NCBI RefSeq assembly: GCF_033115175.1
Contig: NC_084843.1
Location: 55,468,474-55,532,473 of the forward strand
Reading direction: 5' to 3'
DNA: 64,000 bases
From: Lepus europaeus
Lineage: Eukaryota > Chordata > Mammalia > Lagomorpha > Leporidae
The position numbers and the translations under genes were made by a program. Under the pieces are notes generated by a model that was given only the letters and a program-made list of their open reading frames with translations, was not told where the DNA came from and did no database searches. This document shows positions 34,025 to 46,707 of the stretch, piece by piece (within the stretch, counting starts at the first letter, position 1; each line of letters starts with the position of its first letter).

Positions 34025-35076
34025 GAGATTCCAAAATGGCAGATTAGGGAGGAAGCTTACTGCTCTAGTCTAGGGGAAAATAGTGTTTTTTTTTTTTTTT
34101 TTAAAGACAAAGTGGAGAGAGTTTAATCTCATGGAAGAGTTAGGGAGAAAACTACAGATGAAACTACATGCAAATTAGAGGGCCATGGTGGGTCTATGTG
34201 GAGGTTATGGATGAGCACAACACAGGACTCCAGCAGCTGAGAGCCTCAGCACCAGCTTTGGAGAGTGAGGTGAGACCAGACTGCAGCAGTCCAAGCTACT
34301 GGCAATAAAGCTGTGGAAAGGACCCAGTGGCAGACAGTGTACCTGCCAACCTAGAGGGGGAAAAAATGGAAAAAAGGGGGCACGATACTCTCTCCCAGTA
34401 TTGGTGTCCTATAACTAGCTGAAGAGGGCAGGTACCATTTTGGATATACATAACAGGTGAACTAGTTCGTGCCTATGGACCCAGCAACTAGCTGACAGGA
34501 AATGTTTGAGTCTTCCTGGGAGAACTGACAGGGAGCAGGGCATTCATGACTGTGTGAGCCTTCTGTGCTAGGACAGACTATGAAAACACTGTGGCTGTGT
34601 GGGAGGGTGCAGAGTGTGGCTGGTTCTCCAAGAAGTCACTGTGGGTGGCTCCTCACTCTCAGGGCTCCCTGGTAAGAGTCATTGCTGCAGGATCCATCCT
34701 CACACTGTTTGTGTGGTTCTTGTGGCAGCACTGAGGAATACCACACCCACTGGGGCTAGCGCCCAGGCAGTGGTCCCCTTGAAGGAGAGGAGGTGAGCAT
34801 GAGACTTTGTCAACAGAGCTGATCAAATCCTCTCCTCTGATAAAGATTAAAAAAAAAATGGTTTCACCTTGGAAATTTGGTTTTCACCTTGGAAACTCCC
34901 CTTACCCCAAAGCTTTGAACAGAGCTCATGCCCAGCACAAGCCTCAGAGAATTCACAAAAGGAGCAGAAACTCCACTAAATGACAAAGGCATAGTCCAAA
35001 GATAAAAGCCATCACAGGGCAGGGGGAGAGAATGTATCTAGACAAATGCAGAAACTCAATAAGCAAGGAAAACAAC

Positions 35077-35970
35077 ATGATGCCCCAAAAGGAACACAAC
35101 AATACTAGAATGCAAAGAAGAAAAGATTGAAGAAATGTCAGAAAATGAATTTTAAAAATTGATCATAAGATTACTTAGAAGTAATCATAAGCAAATCCAC
35201 AAATTAATGAAATCAATACATGATATGAATATAAATTTTCCCCATGAAATTGAGTTGTTAAAGAGAAATTAAAATGAAATATTTGGAATGAAGGATTCAA
35301 TAGGTCACATTACAAATGCATTGGAAAGCCTTAGCAATAGGCTCGGTGAGGTAGAAGAAAGAATATCTGAGTTAGAAGACAAATCTCTAGAAATTTTATG
35401 GTCAGGCCAAAATAAAGAAATTAGAAAACTAAAAAACAGTGTTGGAGATCTATGAGATACTATCAACTGACCCAACATATGGGTCTTAGCAGTTTCTGAA
35501 GGGGTGGAAAGAGAGAATGGATTCGAAGGCCTTTTAGTACAACAATTACAGAAAACTTCTGCAATTAGGAGAAAGGAGCATCTAAGTACAGGAAGCAAAT
35601 AGAACTCCTAAAAGACATGACCAGAAAACATCCTCATCACAACACACTGTAGTCAAACTCTCCACAGTAAAACATAAAGAAAAGATTCTAAAATGTGTGC
35701 AAGAGCAATGCCAAATTACTTTCAGAGGATCTCCAATTAGACTCACAGTTGACTTCTCATCAGAAACCTTACAGGGAGAGAATGGCAAGATAGATTCCAA
35801 GTCTTAAGAGAAAAAACTGTCAACCCAGAAAACTGTACCCTGTAAAACTTTCATTTATGAATGAAGGTGAAATAAAGACCTTCCATAACAAAGTATTTGT
35901 CACAACTTGTCCAGCCTTACAAAAAATACTTAAGGATATGCTACACACAGAAACATGGCCATCATCATAA
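35077..35970 (+). pseudogene. L1 ORF1 pseudogene
   Basis: Tracks the ORF1 at 25413-26448 base for base but with many indels and stops. It starts ATGCCCCAAAAGGAACACAA; the coiled-coil region is at about 35110-35450, the RRM-like GGGTCTTAGCAGTTTCTGAA at 35480, and the C-terminal GGATCTCCAATTAGACTCAC at 35727. No usable frame is left. Confidence 0.85.
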
Positions 35971-36828
35971 AAGATGGTAAAGGCAGAAAACATCCCAGTA
36001 AAAAGGAAATCCAAGGTAAACAATAGGAATATTTATGGGAAAATGGCAGGGCCAAGTTGTTACTTATCAATAGTCACCTTGAATGTAAATAGCTCAACTA
36101 TCCAGTTAAAAGATGCAGACTGGCTGAATGGATTGAAAAACAGGACCCACCTATTTGCTGTCTATAAGAAACACATCTCACCAAGAAAGATATATGCATA
36201 CTGAAAATGAAAGGATAGAAAAAGAAATTTCATGCTAACAGAAACCAAAAAGAGCTGCTGTTGCCATCCTAATATCAGAAAAAAATAGGCTTTATCATAA
36301 AAACTGTAAAAAGAGACAAAAAGGGGTACTATGTAATGATTAAGGGATCAGTCCAACAGGAAGATGTGACAATAATACACATATATTCACCTACTTACAG
36401 AGCACCTAGATATTTAAAAGAAATAATGGATCTAAAGGGATACATACACTCCAATACAATAGTAATGGGGGACTTCAGTACCCCACATTCAGAAATGGAC
36501 AGATCAACCAGACAGAAAATTAGCAAGGAAGCAACAAAGTTAATGGACACTATCGACCAAATGGATCTAATGGATAGCTACAAAATTTTCATCCCACAGT
36601 TGTAGAATACACACTATTCTACTAGTTCATGGAACTTTCTCTGGGATAGACCACATCCTAGGCTATAAAGCAAGTCTCAACAAATTAAAAAAAAAAACAA
36701 ACTGAAATCATACTGCACATCTGCTCTGACCACAACAGATTGAAGCTGGAAATCAACAACTCACGAAATCTCTAGAACATATTAAAACACATGTAGACTG
36801 AATAACATGCTTCTGAATGAACAGTGGG

Positions 36829-36935
36829 TCATTTTTTCTATAAGAATGTAAAGCTAAAATTTATTTTTAATTGTATATATTTACGGGGTACAGTAATATT
36901 TTGATAAATGCATAAAATATATACTGACAAAAAAT
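36829..36935. other. Foreign filler at an L1 deletion junction
   Basis: About 107 bases that do not belong to this L1 occupy the place of several hundred missing ORF2 bases. Part of the filler (TTGTATATATTTACGGGGTA and TTTTGATAAATGCATAAAAT) resembles the 3' UTR of older mammalian L1 families, suggesting captured repeat DNA. Confidence 0.55.
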
Positions 36936-37111
36936 AGTAGCTAATCGAATCCAACAACACATCAGAAAGATCATTCACCTGGACCAAATGGGATTTATCC
37001 CTGTTATACAGGCATGGTTCAACATTTGCAAATCAACAAATGTGAAATATCACATAACCAAACTGAACAACAAAAATCATCATTTTCTCAATGGATGCAG
37101 AGCAAGCATTT

Positions 37112-37456
37112 TTTTTTTTTTTTGGACAGGCAGAGTGGACAGTGAGAAAGAGAGAGACATAAAGAAAGGTCTTCCTTTTGCTGTTGGTTCATGCTCCAAT
37201 GGCCGCCGCAGCCAGTGCGCTGCGGCCGGCACACCGCGCTGATCCGATGGCAGGAGCCAGGTGCTTATCCTGGTCTCCCATGCGGGTGCAGGGCCCAAGC
37301 ACTTGGGCCATCCTCCACTGGCTTCCCGGGCCATAGCAGAGAGCTGGCCTGGAAGAGGGGCAACCAGGACAGAATCCAGCTCCCCGACTGGGACTAGAAC
37401 CCGGTGTGCCGGCGCCACTAGGCAGAGAATTAGCCTATTGAGCCGCGGCGCCGGCC
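37112..37456 (-). mobile_element. C-repeat SINE, young type, minus strand
   Basis: T-run with GGACAGGCAGAGTGGACAG at the left and GCCGCGGCGCCGGCC at the right. The perfect TSD AGAGCAAGCATTT is at 37099-37111 and 37457-37469, within the RT region of the old L1 ORF2. Confidence 0.95.
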
Positions 37457-39482
37457 AGAGCAAGCATTTGATATAATACAGCATCCTTTCATGATGAAAA
37501 TCTTAACTAAATTGCATATTGAAGGAACATTCCTCAACACATCAAGGCAGTTTAACAAACACATGTCCAGCATCCTATTGATGGGGAAAAGCTGGAAGCA
37601 TACCCCTTAAGAACTAGAACCATGCATGCATGTCCACTCTCCCCATTGGTATTTAATATAGTCTTGGAACTTTTACCAGAGTCATTAGACAAGAAAAAGA
37701 AATCAAAGGGATAAAAATTGGAAAGGAGAAATCAAATGGTCCCTATTTGCAAATGACATGATTCTATATAAAGGGGATCTGAAAGACTCCACTGAGAGAC
37801 TATTGCAACTCATGAAAAGAGTTTGGTAAAGTGGCAGGATATAAAATCAACACACAAAAATCAATAGCCTTTGTATACACAGACAATGCCATGGCTGACA
37901 AAGAAATTTTAAGATCAGTCCCATTCACAATAGCTCCAAAAAGAATTAAATACCTTGGAATAAACTTAATGAAGGGTGTCAAATTCTCTGCAATGAAAAT
38001 CACAAAACACTAAATAAATAGAGGAAGACATTAAAAATGAAAAAATCTTCCATGTTCTTGGATTGGAAGGGTCAACATCATCAACATGTCTATCCTACCA
38101 CAAGAAATTTACAGATTCAATATGACTCCAATCAAAAAATAAATGACATTCCCTGAAGATCTAGAAAAAATGATGCTAACATTCATATAGAAGCACAAGA
38201 GATCCTAAAGCTAAATAATCTTATACAATAAAAAACAAATCTGAGGGCATCACAATAACAGATTTCAAGATATACCATAGGACAGTTCTAATAGAAAAAC
38301 ATGAAACAGACCTGTAGACCAACTGGCACAAAAACAGACTTGTAGACCAACAGAACAGAGTAGACTCCAGAAATCAACCCGTGTACCTACAACCAATTTT
38401 GACAGAGGGGCAAAAATCAGTCCTTGGTGCAAGGACAGTCTCTTCAACAAATGGTGCTGGGAAAACTGGGTATCCGCATGCAGAAGCATGAAGCAAGACC
38501 CCTACCTTACAATTTACACAAAACTCCACTCAAAATGGATTAAAGGCCTAAATATACAACCCCATACCATCAGATTATTAGAGAACATCGTGGAAACCCT
38601 GCAAGACATTGGCAGAGACAAAGAGTTCTTGTAAAAGACCCCAGAGGCACAGGCAATTAAAGCCAAAACTGACAAATGGGATCATATCAAACCAGGAGGC
38701 TTCTATACTACAAAAGACACACTCAGCAAAGTGAAGAGGCAACAGACAGAATGGGGGAAAATATTTGCAAACTGCGCAATTGATAAAGGATTAACATCCA
38801 GAATCTATAAAGAGCTCAAGAAAGTCAACAACAACAAAACAAACAACCCAGTTAAGAAATGGGTAAAAGACTTAAACAGGTATTTTTCCAAAGAGAAAAT
38901 CCAAATGGCCAAGACACATGAAAAAATGCTCAGGATCACTAGCCATCAGGGAAATGAAAATGAAAACCACAATGAGGTTTCTGCTCCCACTTTTGAGAAA
39001 GGCTTTCATACAGAAATCAACAAACAACAAATGCTGGTGAGGATGTGGGGAAAACGGCACACTAATCCACTATTGGTGGGAATGTAACTGGTACAGCCAC
39101 TATGGAAGACTTTATAGAGATATCTCAGAAATCTGAATATAGACCTATCATATGGCCCAGCCATCCCAACCCTTGGAATTTACCAGGGAAATGCAATCAG
39201 CATATGAAAGAGTTATCTGTACCCCAAAGTTTATTACAGCTCAATGCACAATAGCTAAGATACGGAATCAACCCTAATGTCTTTCAACTGAAGACTAGAT
39301 AAATTGGATATGTACACCATGGAATACTACATGGTGGTAAAAAAAAAAAATAATATCCTGTCATTTGCAACAAAATGGATGAAACTGGGGAACATTATAC
39401 TTAGTGAAATAAGCCAGTCCCAAAAGGACAAATCCATATGTTCTCATTGATCTGTGGTAACTAATAGACTACCTAAAAAGTC

Positions 39483-40084
39483 CGCCATGAACAGGAGTGT
39501 CAAATTGTTAAATCAGCAACAGGAGTCACTGTGTACTTACACCCCATGTGGGATCTGTCCCTAATGTGTCGTCTAAAGCGAAGTGATGCTATAACTAGTA
39601 CTGAAACAGTATTTTTATACTTTGCGTTTCTGTGTGGGCACAAACTGATGAGGTCTTTACTAATTATATACTGAATTGATCTTCTGTATATAAAGAGAAT
39701 TGGAAATGAAAAAAAAACAACAACCTGGTGTTAAAAAGGAAATGGCATAGAAAATTAATTAATTTGAAAAAAAAATTATGTAGGATCTCTGTCTTTAATG
39801 TGCTGTACATTGCTATTTAATGCTATAATTAGTAATCCAATGGTAGTTTTTTCACTTTATGTTGCTATATGGGCAAAATGTTGAAATCTTTACCTAATAT
39901 ATACCAAACTGATCTTCTGTATATAAAGAGAATTGAAAATGAATCTTTACATGAATGGAAGGGGAAAGGGAGCGGGAAAGGGGAGGGTTGCGGGCGGGAG
40001 GGAAGTTATGGGAGGGGGGAAGCCATTGTAACCCATAAGCTATACTTTGGAAATTTATATTCATTAAATAAAAGTTTAATAAAA
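39483..40084 (+). mobile_element. 5'-truncated L1 3' end inserted in an older L1
   Basis: Begins CGCCATGAACAGGAGTGTCA and ends AATAAAAGTTTAATAAAAA, with the two-unit 3' UTR and internal A-run. It is nearly identical to 50100-50700, so the same young subfamily. The host L1 resumes with GTCATCGATAGAAGTGAAAT. TSD AAAAAGTC, at 39475-39482 and 40085-40092. Confidence 0.88.
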
Positions 40085-40386
40085 AAAAAGTCATCGATAG
40101 AAGTGAAATTGACACTTTGAGATGCAGTAACTTTGAACAGCTCCAGTCTCAACCATTGAGTTTTTTTTTTCATACTATTTGTTGAACTCTTAGTGTAGAG
40201 TTAATGTTATGTATATAAAGTTAATTGAAAACAGATCTTCATAAAAAATAAGAATGGGAATAGGAGAGGGAGAAAGAGGAAGGGTGAGAGTGTGGGTGGG
40301 AGGGTGGGAAGAATCACTATGTTCTTAAACTTGTATTTATGAAATGCATGAAGTTTGTACACCTTAAATAAAATATTTCTGGGAAA

Positions 40387-42984
40387 AATAAATATAAAAA
40401 ATCCATTGTCATAATTGAAATCCTTAATTTTTTCCTTATTAATTCTGCACTGGGCAGAGGTGCTACAATTTATTGATAAATATAACATCCATTGTTTCTC
40501 CATTCGTACATGGATTCAATTATTCTGTATCCATACAGGCATAATAGATGCAAAGTTCTAAGTGTTTTTGTAGAATGAGAGAATCATAGAAAGTGGGAAG
40601 GAACATAATTTTACAACAGTTAGGTATTTTTTACTATATCTGATTTAAATAGGATCATTTTGAAACATAATGATAGATTTTTGCTTAATATTGTCAAAAA
40701 TGTTTAACAAAATGAATAAAATTCTATTTTCTTTCAGAATCATGATTAGTTGAAAGACTCTACCTAATTTGATTACTGATAGGCCACTAATTAAGAAATA
40801 TAATGTTTCAAGAACTATTCTATATGTATACATATACATATTTATATTTATAGTCTTCTTAAACACAAAAGAGATCAACTTCCAGAATGGCAGCATAAGG
40901 TTCTGCATGACTTCTTCTCTCAGAAAAATAGTGAAAATACTTGCAAATAACTAAATTAGCCATTTCAGAACACAATTAACCAAAGAAAGAAATTGAGCTA
41001 GAAAGCCATTTATTCAAGAGAAACTACTGACATATGTAAAAGAGGAACTTGCAGTATTTCAATTTGGAACTGTTCCCATCCCCTCATACTGTCCCGCTAC
41101 ACCATCATGGTGCACAAGTTTTGAAAAACCAGTGGCCTTGATGCCAATGAAGAGTACTCATCTCTTTGAGAGCTAATTATAAACCCTGCGTCTTAGTCAC
41201 AGTTAATATTTTGTCTGAAATTCATATCAAATGTGTTGTGATTTGACCTCAGAGCACATGTCAGAAGAGAGGGAAAATAACAAACCCTATTCCCAGGGCA
41301 TTATTAAAAACAATATGTGTCACCCTAAAATATCATTGCTGCTTAAAGCAATTATGTTTGTTGTAAGGAACAATAGCCCAGTTCCCATTAAAAATATTAT
41401 AAGAAGGTAATTAAGAACTAGATGATTGCAGGCACATTGGAAATCTGAACACTTGCTTGGAGACCTTGGAACACTTTGTAGATAGATGTAGGAGGTTGTA
41501 TGCATTTTCAGGTTAGAGGTGGAAAAAGGAGTTGTCCTACTACACCTGCTTTTATTCCCCTATCTAATCTGTAAGAGAAAGCTAAGACTGTCTAACAAAC
41601 TGCCTGAGGTTTTGAAAGTATGTCTTCACACAGAGACGCTGATATAAACCAGCAAGTCATGAGACCCTTACAACTGTACTTCCCTACCCACAATGTCCTC
41701 CTTTGTGCTACAATAAGTGTCTATTTCCACAAAACCACTGCCCAGAACTATCAACAGTAGAAAATGCTCAACAGAGCTGCTGACTACATTCCCATGGTGA
41801 CCTACAGCTAACTATAATAATGTTATAATAAAATTACCAGGGCTGACACTCTTGCTGTCATCATGAACCTGACAGCATGACGCTTCCAGATTTTTCCAAA
41901 AAGGAAAGAAAATGGGTGGTACTCAAACCTCGACCTAAATACCATTCCCTGTGACTATCCAACTCCTGTTCTCCCTCCAGATCATACAAAAGGGATAACC
42001 GGAACCTCGAAGGGTGCCACTCACTCTTGAGAATGCTCACACTCCCTCTCCAGGGTGTACTTTCCCTTTGCTAACAATAAATCTTATTCCTCCGCTAGCT
42101 TTTACCTACATCTCATCATTGGGTTCTTTATTGTGTTGGAGAATAGACTCTGGACCCAGCCATCCAATAACAATATGACTTTGCCAGAGACAAGGCCTAT
42201 CAGCAAAGTCTCTAAGAAAATCTTCTGATTAACTACGACTGTCTACTAACTTATACTGACCTAGGTAAATCCTAGGAAGCTAGGCTTGAAAATAAAAATG
42301 CAAATGTTGACAAAATAAAAAAAAAAAAAGTAAAAGGAGAGAACTCCACGGCTACCTTCCTATATGCAATTCTTGCAGAAAGTAGTTAATTCAGGACAGT
42401 GACCATACCAACAGCAGCAACAAGGAAAACAGCAGCAGCAAATACAAGAACAAAAACTGGGGGTAAGCAATCTGATAGTAAGTTGTTAAAACATATGAAA
42501 AACATCCAGTTTACAATGAAAAAATCCTAAGATGTGCCAATAAATAGGAAGTACATCACATACATAGCAAAAAAGTAGCCAACAGAAAATGCCTTGCAAA
42601 GGGCCCCAAATACATAGAGGCAAACATAGATTCTTGTCTGCCACATACATGAGGGTATATGTGAGAGTTTGTGACTGGAAGTTATTGCTGATGGGAATGA
42701 GGTTTTATCTGGGGGGTTCTTGAACAGATTATGACAGTAGCTACAAAACTCTGCGCATATATTAAAGTCCTTGAACTACACTTTTTAAATAAGAAAATAT
42801 GGTAAATAAGTTTTGCCTCAAAAAGCTATTCAGAATATAGTATAACATATATAAAAGCTGTTATTAGAGAACTTTGTAATTATTATTATACCACCATTTC
42901 CAAACACTAGGATAACGAATTATATAATTAATAAGAACCACTATAATAAATGTCATAGAGAGTTGCAAAGATTTGTGAATGTTT
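40387..42984. other. Unassigned stretch containing a possible LTR
   Basis: No gene recognised. The section at about 41640-42190 is listed separately. A-rich sequence occurs at 42300-42340 and a TTGAAACATAATG-type AT-rich stretch at 40600-40860. Confidence 0.4.
41640..42190 (+). mobile_element. Possible solitary endogenous-retrovirus LTR
   Basis: The block AACCTCGAAGGGTGCCACTC, ACTCTTGAGAATGCTCACAC, GTGTACTTTCCCTTTGCTAA followed by CAATAAATCTTATTCC has the layout of an ERV1 LTR R region with its AATAAA signal. The Ns between are AT-rich, and TG..CA ends could not be fixed. Coordinates are estimates. Confidence 0.35.
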
Positions 42985-43000
42985 TAAAAGTTATAGAGTG

Positions 43001-43330
43001 AGGGGCCAGCACTGTGGTATAGCAGGTAAAGCTATACCACACCGGCATTCCATATGGGCACTGGTTCAAGTCCCAGCTGCTGCAATTCTGATCCAGCTCT
43101 CTGCTATGGCCTGGGAAAGCAGTGGAAGATGGCCCAAGTCCTTGGGCCCCTGCACCTGTGTGGGAGACCTGGAAGAAGCTCTAGGCTCCTGGCTTCAGAT
43201 GGTCCCAGCTCCAGCCATTGTGGCCATTTGGGGAGTGAACCAGCAAATGGAAGACCTTTCTCTCTGTCTCTTCCTCTCTTTATCTCTCTATAACTTTGCC
43301 TCTCAGATAAATAAAATCATTTTTTAGAAA
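43001..43330 (+). mobile_element. C-repeat SINE, older type
   Basis: Head AGGGGCCAGCACTGTGGTAT, middle TGGCCTGGGAAAGCAGTGGA and GGCCCCTGCACC, tail GCCTCTCAGATAAATAAAAT. The TSD AAAGTTATAGAGTG (two mismatches) is at 42987-43000 and 43331-43344. Confidence 0.92.
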
Positions 43331-43344
43331 AAAGGTACAGAGTG

Positions 43345-45463
43345 GTCCAATGGATGCACCCCAGCATTTTCTGTTCCCATGTAGATGAGTATTTCAGTTG
43401 ATAACACCTTCATCTGCAGTACCTTTACTGATTTCCTCAGAAAAAGAGAGCTAATTAAATACTGAATCTATGTTTCTAGGCTTTAACCCATAAATCACCC
43501 ATCTATTTTAATCCTTTAGATGCATTGCAGATAATTTCTTTCATGCACGAGTGTGGAAAATTACACATGGCTTTAATCTTATTTTCCACTTCAAATCATA
43601 GTGGAAGGTAGGCTTTTTAAAGAAAACATACCAATACAACAATGGGCCACAGTGGGTAAATATTCTAAGTCATATCATGTCCCAGAATTGTTATAAAAAT
43701 TAAAGTGTATAGACTTGCATTTTCTTCCGGAAAAATGCCTTTCAATGAGTTGGTAAAATTTGAGGGTAGAATAATAAGAGAAAATGTAACATGTTGCAAG
43801 TGCATTCTGAGAAAATTGAAGTTCTTTTTTCACCTCCACCATCTGGTCCATGATTACTTTATCTATCTATGCTAATCAGAGATATTTGTTCTAAAGGTGA
43901 AAGTGTTGACTTTGGTGAACATAGGCCAACCTGCAGAGTTATAAACATGCTCTATCCAGATAGTGTGGGAGATAATGCACAATTACTTTTCAAAAGCCAT
44001 TCGGGCAAAGAAATGACTTTTTCAAAGGATATAAATTCATAAAATTCACCTCTGAATGCTGAAATAAAAATTGAACACTGGTCTTTGAATTTGAAAATAC
44101 CAAAAATTATTTAAGTCACATAAAAGTCAGATAAAAATTATCACTATCCTCTAGGAACTGAACAAGTATTTGGAAACTGGGTTTGGCAATTTGCAAGGTG
44201 TCCTTTTAATGAGTTTACAGACACTCATGAGTATAAAGAACTTTCACTTACTCAAAAAACCCTCATCAACATGTATGTCTCAGGTATGTTTATGAACAGC
44301 AGTTATTTGTAGTTTCTTGTAGTCTGTGTGTCCAGTTGCCTTCATTCATTTATGATAGTTTCCTGCCAATATGAAGTCAGACCTACTAAATATATATGAA
44401 CTTCTGTTACTCAGCATTTTCACATTTTTACTAACTTAGAATTATTCCTAATCCAAAAGAATTTTTGTGTAATAGTTCAGTTAAAGTTTGTAGGTAAGTA
44501 AGTGTAGATACTGTTAAGTCAGCCATAGATTGAAAGTAAGGCCATAGCTACAATTAACTCTTTAAATTTCATTGTTTATGCTTCCCCTATTGACAGAATC
44601 AGGAGGTTAAATTATGTTTATTAATTGCAAAAATATACTCATTTGAGTGGAAATTGTTGAGAATTCACTCTTTATTCTTTTATAATATTTCAAGCATTTT
44701 GCCACATTTAGTTCAAATGTAAGTATTATATACTATTTTCTTTAGAAGAGATTAATATCACAGAGTGAGGGAATCATGACAATGATCATAATGTGGGGAA
44801 AGAGGAGCATATTATTATTTACTTGGCATGATTCAGTGAAGCAATATTTTTATCTAAATACCAAATGATCTGACATCTACACAATTTTTATACTGCCTAT
44901 ATATTAATTTCCACAAATAAGGGAAAGAATGTGACATTAGTCTTAAATTAAAAGGAGAGAAAAAGAAAGAGTTATACAGTCTCATAGCTTTATGGCTTGG
45001 ATATATTTCCAAGGAGTGTTATTTGCAAGATTATTCTTTCTGACATTTATGAGGAAATAATTTAGCCCAGTAACCTCATTGTTAAGGACTATGTAATCTC
45101 AGACAATTTTGATAGTTCCTGATATTTATTAGGTATATAAAATATATCATTTATTAGATTTATTTAAATTTCTGTTCTCACTTTTGTCTTCAATAAGATT
45201 GTGGTAATAATATCATACCTGATATCATAGTTGGAAGGCTTAATACAGATAGGTAAAAGAATTGCCACAAAACCTAACATTGTGAGCACTGTCAGAATGG
45301 CTGCCATGATTATTAATGAAATTCACTCCTAAGATAGGTTTGAACGCAAGTGAAATTTATTTTTCTGTCCTTTCATTTTCCTTTTTATCAGTCTTCTGTT
45401 GTTTCCCTCCTACCCCTCAATGCATTCCTCTTGACAACTTCCTATTTATTTTCTGTAAAAGTT
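43345..45463. other. Unassigned AT-rich unique-looking DNA
   Basis: Nothing recognisable as a gene or a named repeat on either strand. Confidence 0.5.
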
Positions 45464-45796
45464 TTTTTTTTTAATTTATTTGAAATGCAGTTAGAGAGGA
45501 AGAGAGCCAGAGAGAGAGAGAGAGAGAGAGACAGATCTTCCATCCTCTGGTTCACTCCCCAAATGGCCACAATAACCAGGGCTGGGTCAGATTGAAGCCA
45601 GAAGCCTGGAGCTACTTCCAGATCTCCCACATGGGAACAGGAGCCCAAACACTTGGGTCATCTTCTGCTGTTTTCCCAGGCATATTAGCAGGAAGCAGGA
45701 TCAGAAGTGGAGCAGCCAAGAATGCAACCAGCATCCATATGGGATGCTGATGTTGTAGGAGGTAGTTTAACCTGTTACACCATGACACCAGCCTCA
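45464..45796 (-). mobile_element. C-repeat SINE, older type, minus strand
   Basis: T-run with AATTTATTTGAAATGCAG, a (GA)n stretch at 45508-45531, CCTCTGGTTCACTCCCC and CACCATGACACCAGCC at the head end. Confidence 0.88.
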
Positions 45797-45885
45797 GAAA
45801 ATGCAATCTTTAAAATAAAGTCATGAAGTATGCAAAGTTCAAAGTTTTATGCTCTGTAACACATCAGAATACAGCAAACTATATA

Positions 45886-45906
45886 CCACACACACACACA
45901 CACACA
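45886..45906. repeat. (CA)n microsatellite
   Basis: About ten CA units directly before the 5' end of the next L1. Confidence 0.9.
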
Positions 45907-46353
45907 ATTAAAAGATGCCCACCCAGTTAAAAGATACAGGTTGGCTGAATGGATTAAAAATCAAGACTCCAAGACTTGCTCCCTCATTTCTCTACTCTAA
46001 GCACAACTTGTTCTTTCATTTCTCTATTCTCTTCAAGGTAGGAAACTAATTCTACTATAAAGGAATCTGTAGGACGCACAATTTAATCTTTAGACCTTAT
46101 AAAAGAGATGGCTAACATTTTTCTGTAATAGCATAGCCAAAATAAGAATTTAAATAATAATCTCATAGCTAGATTCACTTCGCCATCAGCGAAGTATACA
46201 GTAAGTAGAAAAAACCTCCCTTTCAGACAAAAGGGAAAGAAAGTTTTTAAGTGAGAATATAATTTTCCTCATGGGCATTGTCTACCTTAGAAAAACTACT
46301 ACAGAACATGCCTGTGACTATAGACTTGTAGTTCAGGCCACCGAAGATTAGAG

Positions 46354-46665
46354 ATGGGATACGGGCACTCCCTTGACTTGCATCCTCTGGTCTGCTTTAA
46401 CACAAACCAGGAGGAAAAGAAAGCTAGGCATCAGAAGCAATGGGTGGCAGGCCTATTACTGGCTGATCTGTACAGTGATCTGCCCTCAAGGAGACCCAAC
46501 AGGCCAGTCCACTGCAGTGGCTTTCAATGTGGTAAGCCTGGGCTTCAGCAGAAGTCAGCTTGTGAAGAGCCCTGGCAGCTCTGCCAAGAGTTGGATCACT
46601 GGAAATGGACCTGCCCTGGAGTCAAAGGATGCCCAGGTCAGAGCCACAGATCTTATTGGCTCTAA
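46354..46665 (+). pseudogene. Endogenous-retrovirus gag nucleocapsid-like remnant
   Basis: A 103-codon frame looks like the C-terminus of a gammaretrovirus-type Gag. Residues 18-40 are charged and Gln/Lys-rich, as before nucleocapsid. Then comes a broken first zinc knuckle (Cys54, Cys59, GKPG at 60-63, Cys70). A second region follows with Cys77-x4-His82-x4-Cys87 (CQELDHWKWTCP), matching the last three ligands of a CCHC knuckle; the first Cys is replaced. In life Gag nucleocapsid packages viral RNA; here it is a decayed fragment. Basis is motif spacing, not alignment. The same segment is deleted in copy 1 and only partly present in copy 3. Confidence 0.6.
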
Positions 46666-46707
46666 GCTGAAAAGCCCTTCACTCAGCCCAACTTCCAAAG
46701 TGACCAC

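Larger units (their letters stand above)
36043..39450 (+). pseudogene. L1 ORF2 pseudogene (endonuclease, reverse transcriptase, C-terminal domain)
   Basis: ORF2p normally nicks target DNA and copies L1 RNA. The start ATG at 36043 reads MAGPSCYLSIVTLNVNS, the usual N-terminus of the endonuclease. Endonuclease remains extend to about 36828. A deletion then removes the end of that region and the first part of the reverse-transcriptase domain. RT remains resume at 36940 (ATCCAACAACACATCAGAAA), and a decayed catalytic block lies near 37745-37770 (TTTGCAAATGACATGATTCT). The Cys-rich C-terminus is around 38990-39110. Many frameshifts and stops are present. Confidence 0.88.
34025..40386 (+). mobile_element. 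Old, near full-length lagomorph L1 with insertions
   Basis: Starts with an L1 5' end (CCAAAATGGCAGATTAGGGA at 34031). It runs through ORF1 and ORF2 remnants and a 3' UTR to TAAATAAAATATTTCTGGG at about 40380. Two insertions interrupt it: a C-SINE (37112-37456) and a short L1 3' end (39483-40084). A deletion with foreign filler sits at 36829-36935. Both ORFs are full of stops. Confidence 0.85.
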
